Origin: Methylobacterium sp. Leaf91
Lineage (GTDB): Bacteria; Pseudomonadota; Alphaproteobacteria; Rhizobiales; Beijerinckiaceae
Reading direction: 5' to 3'
Length of the DNA stretch: 64,000 bases
Assembly (NCBI RefSeq): GCF_001422815.1
Contig: NZ_LMMP01000001.1
Location: forward strand, 243,848-307,847
Position 1 is the first letter of the stretch, and each line of letters starts with the position of its first letter. The position numbers were made by a program, and so were the translations under genes. Positions 16,050-27,000 of this stretch are shown here, one piece after another. The notes beneath the pieces were generated by a model. It saw only the letters and a list, made by a program, of their open reading frames with translations. It was not told the origin of the DNA and ran no database searches.

Positions 16050-18242
16050 CTATGAGGACAGCTTGGACGGCAGCAGGTTGCCGCGGGGGTGATGCGACCC
16101 TGCTTCCTCGAAATGCCCCCGGTAATCGTTGTAGTGGGAGCATTGGTCGACCACGCGGAAGTCCTTGTGCTCCGTCAGGTTGACATGCGTCAGGACCAGG
16201 CCGCGCAGGCGCACGGAATTGTCCTGCAGCCGCCGCAACGCCGCCTGGACCGTCTCGCGCGGGGTCCGGTTCCAGTGAACGGCCATGACCGTGACGTCGG
16301 CGAGACCGCCCATCGTCAGGACATCGATGGACAGCATCACCGGGGGAGCCTCGATGAGGACGAGATCGAAGTTCTCTCGAGCCCGCTCTATGAAACTCTC
16401 GAAAGCCGGCGTCAGGAAGAGGTCGTGCGAGTCGCCGTTCTCGGCGCGATGCAGCACCACGACCCTGCCGGGGTCGTTCCGCATTGGGAATCCCGCCGGG
16501 TTGCCGAACACGACATCCTCGAGGCTGGGCTGGTCGGCCTCCGCGTAGCGGCGCGGCGTGCTGTCGATCACGAGGGTCCGGATGCCGCGCTGAGCCAGGA
16601 GACTCGCCATCGCCATGCAGAGAAGCGACTTGCCCTCGCCGGGTACCGAGGACGTCACCATGACGACCCGGGGCTCGGCCAGGGCGCGGGCTCCGGTGAG
16701 CGATGCGCTGATGAGGCGTATCGATTCGTCGAACATCCGGACCTCGGCGGTCGACGAGCTTCCGGTGAGTTCCGGTACCATCCCGAGGCAGCGGTGGGAG
16801 GTTTCGTGCGCGATCTCGGCATCGGACCGGAAGCCTGTGTCGCGCCGGTCCATCATCACGGCGTAGCCGATCCCCACGCCGCTCGCCCCGAGGACGCTGA
16901 GGCAGATCAGCATGAGTCGGTTCGGCCCCGACGGGACCGTCACAGGCTTGGCCGCCATGACGATCTGCGTGGTCGACGACTTCATTCCCGTGAGCGCCAG
17001 CGCCTGGGCATGGCCGTCGCTGAGCAACTTGAGGCGCTCGCGGATGGCCACCGCGTTGGTCTGCAGGCTCTGCAGCTTGGCGTCCTGCCCCATTCCCTCG
17101 ACGAGGTTCGCCTTCAGCACGTCGACCCTGTCGGCGAGGTTCGCCTCGTCGGCGGTGGCCGCCTTGACGTCGCTCTCGAGATTGCCGATCGCGCGCTTGA
17201 TCTCCTCGCGAAGCCGCGATTGCGCGGCCTCGATATTGGCCTTGGCCTGCAGGTAAGCCGGATGACGCGGTCCGGTCGCGGCGACGTTGGCGAATTCCCG
17301 CGTGGCCGATTCCGCGCTCTCCAGCATCCTCTGGATCAGGGGCGCGCCGGAAAGGTCCTGCGCCGATGGGGTGCCGCCGGCGGCGAAGACCTCCTGCGCC
17401 CGCGACAGGCGCGCCTCGGCGGCGATCCGGGTCTGGCGAGCGGCGGCGAGGTGGGCCACGGCATCGCGCACCTCCTGTTGCGGCAGGCTCATGCCCTGCG
17501 TGCCGCCCTCCACATAGCCGGTCTGCCGCCTGTAGCGATCGACGGCAGCCTCGGCGTTCTCGAGTTCCCTCCGGCTCTCGCCGATCTGCTCCTCGAGCCA
17601 GGTACTCGTCCGCTCGGCCGCCGCCACCCCCATCTCCAGACGGTTGCGCAGATAGGCGTCGACCACGGCGTTGACGATCCGCGCCGAACGCTCCGGCGAG
17701 GTCGAGTTGTAGGACACGTTGATCAGGTAGGCCCGCGTGTCGTTGGTCACGGTCAGGTTCCGCGAGACTTCGCGAGTGACCGCCTCCACCGAGGCGGTGG
17801 AATCGGCGGGCTCCTTCGCCGATCCGGGCAGTACCGTGGAAAGGATGCGGGAGACGAAGCCCGGCCCCCGCGCGAAGGCCGGGTCGTCCTGGAGCTTGAG
17901 GTCCTCGACCGCATGTCTGACGGTGGCCAGCGAACGGATCACCCGCGCCTCGCTCTCGACGATGGCCCCGGCATCGAGGCTGGTCGCCGCCTGCTGGTTC
18001 GGCGACGTGGCCTGTGAGGCAGCGACGCGGCTGAGATCGACCTGGATCAGGGATTCGGCGCTGTACTTGTCGGGCAGCGACCAGCAGATGGCGGTCGCGA
18101 GCAGCAAGGCGGCGGCGGCGAGCCCGACGATCACCCGGCGATGCCGGAGGATCGCGGTGAGGAACCCCAGGGTCTGGGCTTCGTAGGTCTGGCGGAGCAC
18201 GACGCTGACCCCGCTCTTCGAGTGGTCCAGAACCCGGTTCAT
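16050..18242 (-). CDS. Polysaccharide co-polymerase, Wzc/ExoP-like with altered tyrosine-kinase domain
   Basis: The 730-residue inner-membrane protein sets chain length. It has a first membrane helix at about residues 36-56, a Wzz-type periplasmic domain with long coiled-coil segments (residues about 60-430), a second helix near 455-475 and a C-terminal cytoplasmic ATPase domain. The Walker A loop SSVPGEGKS has its Lys at 538 and the A' Asp is at 560 (VIDSTPRR). In Walker B the usual Asp is Glu631 (LVLIEAPP), and the tail holds only two close tyrosines (HYNDY). ATP binding is likely; autophosphorylation may be weak. The ATG at 18242 is preferred over upstream starts. Confidence 0.87.
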   Translation of the reverse strand: MNRVLDHSKSGVSVVLRQTYEAQTLGFLTAILRHRRVIVGLAAAALLLATAICWSLPDKYSAESLIQVDLSRVAASQATSPNQQAATSLDAGAIVESEARVIRSLATVRHAVEDLKLQDDPAFARGPGFVSRILSTVLPGSAKEPADSTASVEAVTREVSRNLTVTNDTRAYLINVSYNSTSPERSARIVNAVVDAYLRNRLEMGVAAAERTSTWLEEQIGESRRELENAEAAVDRYRRQTGYVEGGTQGMSLPQQEVRDAVAHLAAARQTRIAAEARLSRAQEVFAAGGTPSAQDLSGAPLIQRMLESAESATREFANVAATGPRHPAYLQAKANIEAAQSRLREEIKRAIGNLESDVKAATADEANLADRVDVLKANLVEGMGQDAKLQSLQTNAVAIRERLKLLSDGHAQALALTGMKSSTTQIVMAAKPVTVPSGPNRLMLICLSVLGASGVGIGYAVMMDRRDTGFRSDAEIAHETSHRCLGMVPELTGSSSTAEVRMFDESIRLISASLTGARALAEPRVVMVTSSVPGEGKSLLCMAMASLLAQRGIRTLVIDSTPRRYAEADQPSLEDVVFGNPAGFPMRNDPGRVVVLHRAENGDSHDLFLTPAFESFIERARENFDLVLIEAPPVMLSIDVLTMGGLADVTVMAVHWNRTPRETVQAALRRLQDNSVRLRGLVLTHVNLTEHKDFRVVDQCSHYNDYRGHFEEAGSHHPRGNLLPSKLSS

Positions 18243-18649
18243 TCCGTCCTCGTTGATCGTGGCATGTGCGGCGCTCCGGTCGGAGGATCGGCCGTCTTCC
18301 GGGCATCCGGGCCATGACGGCGGAGCTTTCATCCACCATCCGGCCGATCTACCGTCTGGTCGGTGTGATTGAGAGGGATTTCGACTTGGCTTGGGAAGTG
18401 AGATCACGGACTAATTCGTTCGCCCCGGCGCTCTAGACCGTTTTTCACCTTCCTTTCGGCGAGAAGTAACCCTCACTGTTTTGCAGAAACCGGTACAGGG
18501 CCGGCGGCATCGAGATCTCGTGCCGGCCGCAACTGTAACGGAAGGTGATAATTGCTCCCTGCAGGATCGAACTGGTGGATGACCGCTCGGCACAGCCCTC
18601 ACCGGCAGCGATCCCCGTCGCGCACTTCGCTCACCGGACGGCGGGAGCC
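18243..18649. other. Divergent intergenic region between co-polymerase and beta-helix genes
   Basis: No gene is convincing here. The segment 18380-18560 is relatively AT-rich and probably contains both promoters. No clear operator or riboswitch is seen. Confidence 0.35.
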
Positions 18650-20113
18650 ATGACGTGGCGCGCGCTCCGCCATGCGCTGCCCCTCGCCGGGCTGATCCTC
18701 TGGCAGGGGAGCGACCCGGCGCGGGGAGGGGGCGCGGAGGGCGGCTGCCCCGGCAAGGCCGTGCGCGTCGCCGCCGGCGAGTCGATTCAGCGGGCCGCGA
18801 TCCGTGCCGGAGAGGGCGGGACCATCTGCATCGGCGCCGGCCTCTATCGGATGCAGGAGATCGCGCCCTTGCGGGGTCAGACGTTCCTCGGCGAGCCCGG
18901 CAGCGTCCTCGACGGTTCGCGCATCGTCCGGCAGTTCGAACGGGCGGGCCCGTACTGGTCCCTCACTGGATTGTACCCGCGCCATGTGGGCGCTGGCCGG
19001 TGTCGCGGCGGCGGCTCGCTCTGCCTCCTGTCGCTGGCCGTGTTCCTCGACGGACAGCCGCTCACCCGCGTCGCGTCGCGCAGCGATCTCGGTCCCGGAC
19101 GTTACGTGGTGGAGGCGGCGGCCGGCCGCGCGATCCTCGCCGACAACCCGGAGGGACGCCGCGTCGAGGTCAGCGCGGCGCGCTTCGCCTTCCGCAGCCG
19201 GGCCGCCGATGTGCGGATCAAGGGGCTCGTCGTGGAGAAATACGACACGCCGACCCAGATGGGGGCGATCCGCGGCGGCGACGGCACCGGGTGGCGCGTG
19301 GAGGATTCGCAGATCCGCCTGAATGCCGGGCTCGGCGTCGATGTGGGCTCCGACGGGGCGATCACCGGCAGCACGATCGAGCGGAACGGCCAGCTCGGCG
19401 CGGCCGCGCAAGGCCAGCGGATCCTGATCGAGAACAACCGCATCGCTTGGAACAACACGGCCGGCTTCGACCCCGAATGGGAGGCCGGCGGCCTCAAGAT
19501 CACCCAGAGCCAGGAGGTGGTCCTGCGCGGGAACCGCGTCCACGACAATGCGGGTCCGGGCCTCTGGTGCGACATCGATTGCCGCGACGTCCTGTTCGAG
19601 AAGAATACGGTGGAGAACAATTCCACCGCCGGGATCTTCTTCGAGATCTCCTACGACGCCGTGATCCGCGGGAATACGCTGCGCTTCAACGGCGCGGGCC
19701 ATCCGGTCTGGTTCTGGGGGGCCGACATCCAAGTGGCGGCCTCGAGCGGCGTCGAAGTCTTCGACAACACCATCACCGTCCGGCCCGACGGCCGCGCCAT
19801 CGTGCTCGTCGACCAGGGCCGCGAGAAGGACGGCGGCGGCTTCTACAGGACGACCGGAAACCGCGTCCACGACAACCGGATCCTGTTCACCGGCAGGGGC
19901 AGCGCCGGCGGCGTCACGGATACGAACGAGGCCGCCCCGAATGCCCGAATCATCGAGGAGGGCGGCAACAGTTTCGACAGGAACACCTACGCCGCGCCCG
20001 CCGACGTGAAGCCGGTCTTCATCTGGGGGCGGACGCCCATCGACTATGCCGGTTTTCGCGATGCCGGGCAGGAGAAGCTCGGCCGCCTCGTCACGCGGAC
20101 GGCACCACCTTGA
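18650..20113 (+). CDS. Secreted right-handed parallel beta-helix protein
   Basis: The 487-residue protein has a signal peptide and a series of 20-30 residue coils rich in Asn and Gly, for example IENNRIAWNN, LRGNRVHDNAG and FEKNTVENNSTAG, which form a pectate-lyase-like beta helix. Such proteins include polysaccharide lyases and C5-epimerases; the catalytic type cannot be told. The ATG at 18650 has GGGAG upstream and starts the signal peptide. It is divergent from the co-polymerase gene, suggesting action on the exported polymer. Its last 23 bases overlap the end of the convergent FkbM gene. Confidence 0.85.
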   Translation: MTWRALRHALPLAGLILWQGSDPARGGGAEGGCPGKAVRVAAGESIQRAAIRAGEGGTICIGAGLYRMQEIAPLRGQTFLGEPGSVLDGSRIVRQFERAGPYWSLTGLYPRHVGAGRCRGGGSLCLLSLAVFLDGQPLTRVASRSDLGPGRYVVEAAAGRAILADNPEGRRVEVSAARFAFRSRAADVRIKGLVVEKYDTPTQMGAIRGGDGTGWRVEDSQIRLNAGLGVDVGSDGAITGSTIERNGQLGAAAQGQRILIENNRIAWNNTAGFDPEWEAGGLKITQSQEVVLRGNRVHDNAGPGLWCDIDCRDVLFEKNTVENNSTAGIFFEISYDAVIRGNTLRFNGAGHPVWFWGADIQVAASSGVEVFDNTITVRPDGRAIVLVDQGREKDGGGFYRTTGNRVHDNRILFTGRGSAGGVTDTNEAAPNARIIEEGGNSFDRNTYAAPADVKPVFIWGRTPIDYAGFRDAGQEKLGRLVTRTAPP

Positions 20114-20945
20114 GAAGCCCCCTCGTCGGCCAGCGCGACGTGTCGCCCCTCGCGGATGCGGCGCGGGACTTGAAGAGCATCAGGTTGTGGCCCGACAAGA
20201 TCATCTCCCGCCGCTCGCGCAGGAGGATGTCCTGCAGCGGAAAGCTGGTTCCGTCGCCCGGCAGCATCCAGTCGTGCGGTTCGACGATGATCGCATGCGG
20301 CTCGGAGACCCAGCCGATCTCGCCGGAGAACACGTCCTTCTCGAAGCCCTCGACATCGATCTTGACGATCAGCAACTCGCCATTGGGGATCAGGTCCTTG
20401 AGTTCCGCGATGACGGTGATGGGGATGCCGTGGTCGGAGCGCTCGGTCCGTCCCCTGTCGGCGTTGCCGTTGCCGTGTTCGAGGTTCACGCAGCCGCTCC
20501 GGCCGCCGAGGGCGGTGGGGACGACGCAGATATTGGCGCAGACCTCGGTGTTCTGCCGGCAGACGACGAGGTTGTCCTCGTCCGGCTCCACCGCCAGCAC
20601 GACCGCCCTCGGATAGGCCCGCGCGAAATAGCGCGCCGCGATTCCCACATTGGCGCCTCCGTCGATGATGATCGGCGTGTGTCCCGCCGCGCAGATCCGC
20701 TCGTACTCGCTCCGGGTGGCCGCCCCCTGGCGGACCCGGTCGAGGTCGTAGATCATGCGGCCGAAGACGGATCTCAGCACCTCCATGTCCGACGTGTGCG
20801 GCCGGATGTAGAACGCACCGTGGATCGTCCGGACCAGACGGGCCCCGCGGGAGGATGCGCGGCGGTGCAGCCCGCGCAGGAGCACGGGCAGGCCGAGTTG
20901 CTTGACGTCGCTGTAGTGCCTGTAGGCGCGATCGACGAAATCCAT
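20091..20945 (-). CDS. FkbM-family SAM-dependent methyltransferase
   Basis: The 284-residue protein has the FkbM motif I: IIIDGGANVGIAARYFA, followed by AVEPDEDN and, later, IVKIDVEGFEKDV, which are family landmarks. Members O-methylate sugars or natural products. The gene starts 78 bases after the PKS stop on the same strand, so it is probably the third gene of the NRPS-PKS operon, but a role on the polysaccharide is equally possible. The C-terminus overlaps the beta-helix gene on the other strand. Confidence 0.88.
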   Translation of the reverse strand: MDFVDRAYRHYSDVKQLGLPVLLRGLHRRASSRGARLVRTIHGAFYIRPHTSDMEVLRSVFGRMIYDLDRVRQGAATRSEYERICAAGHTPIIIDGGANVGIAARYFARAYPRAVVLAVEPDEDNLVVCRQNTEVCANICVVPTALGGRSGCVNLEHGNGNADRGRTERSDHGIPITVIAELKDLIPNGELLIVKIDVEGFEKDVFSGEIGWVSEPHAIIVEPHDWMLPGDGTSFPLQDILLRERREMILSGHNLMLFKSRAASARGDTSRWPTRGLLKVVPSA

Positions 20946-21023
20946 CTTCGGTCTCCCTGCCGGGCAACGGGGTGTCGTCCATCGCGGAACGGGACGGTAC
21001 CGACGGACGATGCGGTCCCCGGA

Positions 21024-24000
21024 TCAGGCGCTCTTGCGCACGGGATAATGCATCAGGCCGTCGAGCCTGCGCCGGAGGATGGCGGCGAGCTTGTCGACGG
21101 CGGGCTCCTGGAACAGCGTCTCGTGCGTCGCCGCGATCTTGTGGATGTCGATCCCCCCCCGGACGAGACCGCCCCAGCCGAGATCCGGGCCGGCGAGGAG
21201 ATAGGGGACATACGCATCCGTCGAGCGGAACAGCAGCATGCTCCCGGCATAGGGCTCGGGCGTGTAGCGGCTCTGCGCGACGAGATAGGCGTTCATGATG
21301 AACTGCGCGCGGTACATGTCGGGGATCGGGACGTTCGGGTCGAAGCGCTCCCGCGCGAATTCCGCGGCGCGGCGGCGGCGCTCGATCAGGCGGGACGGCC
21401 ATCCCAGCGTGTAGCCGAGGCTCCAGCGGCGGACCGCCCAGAGCCGCTCGACCGTGCTGTGATGCTGCGCGACGCTGGTGGTCGACAGAGTGTCGAAGAG
21501 GACCAGGAGCGCGATGGAATAGCCCGCGCGCGTCAGTTGCTGCGCGACCTCGTAGGCGATCACCCCGCCACCGGAATAACCCGCGATCCGGTAGGGACCG
21601 TGCGCATCGACCTCGCGGATGGCCGCGATGTAGGAGGCCGCCATCTCCTCAATGGATTCCAGCGGCGCGAGCCGCCCGTCGGCACCGCGCGCCTGCAATC
21701 CGTAGAAGGGCTGGTCCCGGCCGAGGCGCCGGCTCAGCTTCTCGAAGTTGAGGACGTTGCCCTGGCCGCCATGGATGCAGAAGATCGGGGCACGGGTGGG
21801 GACGCCCCGGCAGATCTCCACCAAAGGCGACCAGGCGACGGACGGCATGACCAGCACCTTGTCCGGCTCGCCTCCCCCGGCGGTGCCCTCGTCCGTGGGT
21901 TCCGGCGCGACCATTCCGCCGACCAAAGTCGCTAATTGGCGCAGGGTCGATGCACGAAACAGGGTGGCGATCGGCAGATCCACGTCGTGATTCTTGCGGA
22001 TCCGGGCAAACAACCGCACTGCCAGCAAGGAAAAACCGCCAAGCTCGAAAAAGTCGTCCTGGGGACGCACGACGGCGATGCCGAGCAGGTCCGCCCAGTA
22101 TCCGGCGATCTGACGCTCGAGAGCGTTCGCGTAGTCGAGATCGCCGCCGACCGGCTTGGCCGAACGCTGCGCCGACATCGTTTTCGGACGAATGGCTGCA
22201 AGGGTTTCCCGGCGCAGGTCTGACAGGGCGATCGACGAGGCCACGATCCCGGCGCCCCGGCAGTCGAGCACCCGGCGGAGCAGTTCGGGAGCGTCGGCCG
22301 CCATGATGCCGGCATTGAGCCGCGCCTCCAGGCTCGGCGGACGGGCATCTGCCTGCGAGGACTTCACCGATCGGGACACGCTCTGCAGGGTGAAGTCCTC
22401 GAACACGGCGAGCGGTACCCCGTTCACGTCGCCGATCACCACGTCGAACCGAGCGGAGGCACCGTGCTGAAGCGCCGTCAGTCGTACGTGACTGCGGATT
22501 CGGCGAGGCCAGCGCCCCGGGGGAAGCCGCATGCGCTCGATCGACGTAGGGACGTAGACCATGTCGTCGGCCGGGGGCGCGAGGAGATGCAGCCCGAAGG
22601 TGGTCGCGAGATCCGTGAGCGCAGGGTGCGCCGTGATGCCGTCGAGGTCGGCAGCGAACTCGGCGGGCAGTTCCAGTTCGGCCACGGCCTCCCAATCACC
22701 GCGCTCGATCCAGCGTATCGTGTGCCAGCGCGGCCCGAACGTCACGGTCTCACCCTGCGGAAAACCAAGGCCCGGAAGCGCGTGCGCCCCTTCCCGACGC
22801 GCCGCCCGGCGGGCCACCCTCCGGACAGCCCAGGGCAGGGCCGATCCCGGCCACAGGGTGGCGCGCGCATGCTCGACCCATTCTTCGCCCAGGAGGGGGC
22901 GGCTCTCGACAGACATTCTGTACCCGCCGCTAGCAAGGACCGTGAGCGTCGTCCGTACGAGACGCTTCACCCCAGGTTCGAACACGAGGGGAAGATCGAC
23001 GGTGAGCCCGCGCAGGTCGACACCCGTCGATGCGAACCCCGCCGTGGCGGCGGCCAAAGCGATCTCGGCATAGGCCGCGCCGGGCAGGATCGGACGTCCG
23101 TCGAGGACGTGCTCCGCCAGGACCCACATGTGCGCAGGATCGTAGAGCGCCTGAAAGGTGATGGTGGTCTCGGTGCGACCCGTCTCGGCCCCGAGGAGCG
23201 GGTGCCCTTCCGGGGTACCGGACAGGGACGCCCCCCCGTGGATCCGGGCCGCCATGCCGATGTCGCCCCAGATTCCCCATGCCACCGACAGGCCATCGCT
23301 ACGGCGGGCGGCCAGGGCGTCCAGGGCGGTGTTGGCGGCGGCGTAATCGATCTGTCCGGGAGGCCCGATCTGGGCGCTGGTGGACGAGAACACCGCGAAC
23401 AGATCGAGGCTTCCCTGCGGTAGCAGTGCATCGAGGACCAAACCGCCGGCCAGTTTCGGCGCCATGACCCGACGACTGGATTCCAGGGTCTTTTCCAAGA
23501 TTGGGCCGTCGTCGATGGAGCCCGCAGCATGGAAGACCCCGTGGATCGCGCCAAAACGCTTCCGCGCGGCGGTGATCACCCGCTCCATGGCAGCGTGGTC
23601 GGTCACATCGGCGCTCAGCGACAGGATCTCGGCTCCCTCCGCCTCCAGAGTGTGGATCGCTGCCGCATGCGCGGAGGCATTGCGCCCCACCAACACGAGG
23701 CGCGCCTTCACGTCGCTCACCAGCCACGCAGCGAGGGTGAGGCCGAGTCCGCCGAAACCGCCGGTGATGAGATAGACGCCGCTCTGGCGCAGGCGGTGCG
23801 GTAGCCCGGCAGGATGCTCGATCCGCGCCGGGACCATCCGCTGAACCAGGCGTATGCCGGCGCGATGAGCCACCAAATCGACGCCGTGCTCCGCATCGCA
23901 TTCCGCGAGGACACGGGCGGCCTCCGCCACCGGATCCACGTCGCGGATGGGGCCATCCTCGCCGCCGAGATCGATGACCTGCGTCGCCAGGCCCGGCATC

Positions 24001-27000
24001 TCGCGGGGCAGGACACGGCACAAGCCGAGGAGGGTCGCGCGCTCCGGGTGGCGGGCCGCATGGTTCGGGGGCGACTGGCTCTCCCGCGTCACGATGGTCA
24101 GGCGCTTGGGCGAAGCGACGTCGCAATATTGCATCGCCTGGCAGAGGGAGAGAAGGCTGTCGAAACCCAGCACCTGTTCGGCCGAGGGGCGATCCAGGGA
24201 CGGGTCGGGCATGCTCATCGACCAGAGGTGGAGGATGTGATCCGGCGCCATTCCTTCGCGGTCGAGGGCCGTGATCAGGTCCCGGTATTGGGTCGGCTGG
24301 TCGGGCCGCAACTGGAACAGGCGGTTGCGGACGGTGAAGGTTTCGCCGGAGCGCACGACCGCCACGCTGGCGCCCCGGTTTTCGAGAGCCGTCAGGATCG
24401 CGGTGCTCAGGCGCGACGCGTCGGCGAAGACCAGCCATGTCCGGTCCGGCGTGGCCCGGTTCGGCGCGACCGACGCAGGCAACCATTGCGGCACCGAAAA
24501 CCAGTTTTCCATCGCGTCGAGGCGCTGCAGCACGGGCGCCTCGGCCTCGGCGACGACCGGCGTCGCAGCCGACCGCGTCGGCTCGATCCAATGCCTATGC
24601 TTCTCGAAGGCGTAGGTCGGCGCGGACACACGGCGCGCATCGCCGCCTCGGATCGCCGCCCAATCGACGGCATGGCCGCAGGCCCAGAGCTTGCCGATCG
24701 CGGTCAGCGCGACGCAGACGTCCGATTCCGTGTCCCCCGGCTGGCCCATGGTCGGGGCGATGGCCAGAGGCGCGAAGCCCCCGCCCTCCGCGAGACGCGC
24801 GAGGGCACCGAGGCTGTGGCCCGGCCCGATCTCGAGGAGCACCCGGTCCGGCTCGGCCAGGATCGCCGAAACGCCGGCCGCGAAGCGGACCGTCTGCCTG
24901 AGATGCGACACCCAATAGTCCGGCCGCGTGAGTTCACCCGGACCGACGAAGGCGCCGCTTAGGTTCGAGACGAAGGGAAGCGTGGGCTCGTGGAGGGCGA
25001 TCGATGCCAGGCATGCGCGAAACCGGTCGAGGAAGGGATCGTGCATGCGCGAATGAGCGGCGACGTCGATGCGCAGGCGGCGGAACTCGATCCCGTCCTC
25101 CGCCAGCCGCCGTTCGAGGGCGGCGATCTCGTGGACGGAGCCGGTCGCCACCGTGAGCGTCGCGGCGTTCTCCGCCGCGATGTCGAGAGCGTCGCCGATC
25201 CGGTCGCGCAGCTCGGCCGAGGGTAGCGACACCGCCAGCATGGCGCCCGCGGGCGCGGCTTCGAAGATCTGCCCGCGCAGGACGACGACGGACAGGGCAT
25301 CGGCGAGGGACATCACGCCGGCGATGCAGGCGGCGGCATACTCGCCCATGCTGTGCCCGATCACGGCGGCGGGGCGGATGTTCCAGGCGAGCATCATGCG
25401 CGCCGTGGCGTATTCTACGATGAACAGGGCCGGGATGGTGTAGCGCGGCCGCGCGAGGAGGGCGGCGGCGGCGGCATCGCCCGGTGCGCTGTCGAGGAGC
25501 AGCGCCCGCAGGCCGTCCGGGGCATCGGGCGGCAGCAGCGCCAGACAGGCCTCCAGCGCCTCCCGAAAGGCCGGGACCTCCCGGTAGAGATCGCGGCCCA
25601 TGCCGGGATACTGCGCCCCGCCGCCGGGGAACATGAAGACCGCCCCGACGGTCCCGGCGCCGACGCTCCCCGTGCCCATGCGGCGATGCGTGTGACTGGC
25701 CAGGATCTCGCACGCCCCCGCGCGATCGCGGGCGATGACGGCGCAGCGATGCGGGAAGGCGCGGCGGCCGGTCTGGGTGGTGAAGGCCGCGTTCGCCAGG
25801 GTGAGATCCGGCGAGGGATCGGCCAGCGCCTCCCGCCATTTGCGTTTCGCCCCGTCGAGGGCCTCGGCGGTCCGTGCCGAGAGGGCGAGAATCTGCCAGT
25901 CCCGCGCGGGACCCGGCACAGGCGCGGCAGGGGCCTCTTCCAGGATGACATGGGCGTTGGTGCCGCCGACCCCGAGGGAGTTCACCGCGGCGCGCCGGGG
26001 CGTGCCGGTGCGGGGCCAGGGCCTGGCCGACGTGACCACGGAGAACGGGCTCGCGGAAAAATCGAACCGGCCATTGGGCCGCGCGCAGTTCAGGCTCGCG
26101 GGCAGTTCCTCGTGATGCATCGCCAGGGCGACCTTGATCAGGCCCGCCACCCCGGCCGCCGTGTCGAGATGCCCGATATTGGTCTTCAGCGAGCCGATGC
26201 CGCAGAACTGGCGCCGGCCGGGAACGGAATAGGCCTCGCTCAGGGCCGCGAGTTCGATGGGGTCGCCCACGGGCGTGCCGGTGCCGTGGGCTTCGATGTA
26301 GCTGACGCTGCCGGGGTCGATCCCCCCGACGGCGAGAGCCTCGGCCGCCGCGCGTGCCTGCCCCTCGACGCTGGGCGCGAGGTAGCCGGCCTTGGTCGAG
26401 CCGTCGTTGTTGACGGCAGATCCGCAGATGACCGCATAGATGTGGTCGCCGGCGGCGATGGCGTCTTCCAGGCGGCGCAGGGCCACGATACCGGCCCCGC
26501 TGCCGAAGAGGGTGCCGTTGGCCTCGTCGTCGAAGGCACGGCAATGCCCGTCCGGCGATAGAATCTCGCCTTCGGCGGCCCGGTAGCCCTGTCGGTGCGG
26601 CACCTCGATGGTCACGCCGCCTGCCAAGGCCATGTCGCACTCGCCCGACAGTAGGCTCTGGATCGCGAAATGGACCGCCACCAAGGATGTGGAGCAGGCG
26701 GTCTGCACCGAGATGCTCGGCCCCTGCAGGTTAAGGAGGTAGGAGGCTCGGGTCGCGAGGAAGTCCTTGTCGTTGCCCGTATGACGCAGGAGGAAGAGCC
26801 CCACCTGTTCGAGGAGCTCGGCATTGGTGAGCAGGTTGTTGGCGAAATAGGCCTGCATGCCGCAGCCCGCGAAAACGCCGATGGCTCCCGCGAACGTCTC
26901 GGGACAATGGCCTGCATCCTCCAGCGCCTCCCAGGTACATTCGAGGAAATGGCGGTGCTGGGGGTCGAGAATGGCCGCCTCCCGAGGGCTCAGGCCGAAA

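Noticed and set aside
16089..18017. Long plus-strand ORF of 642 codons
   Set aside because: It lies fully opposite the co-polymerase gene and is rich in His/Gly/Asp/Arg with no motifs, as expected for an antisense frame of GC-rich coding sequence.
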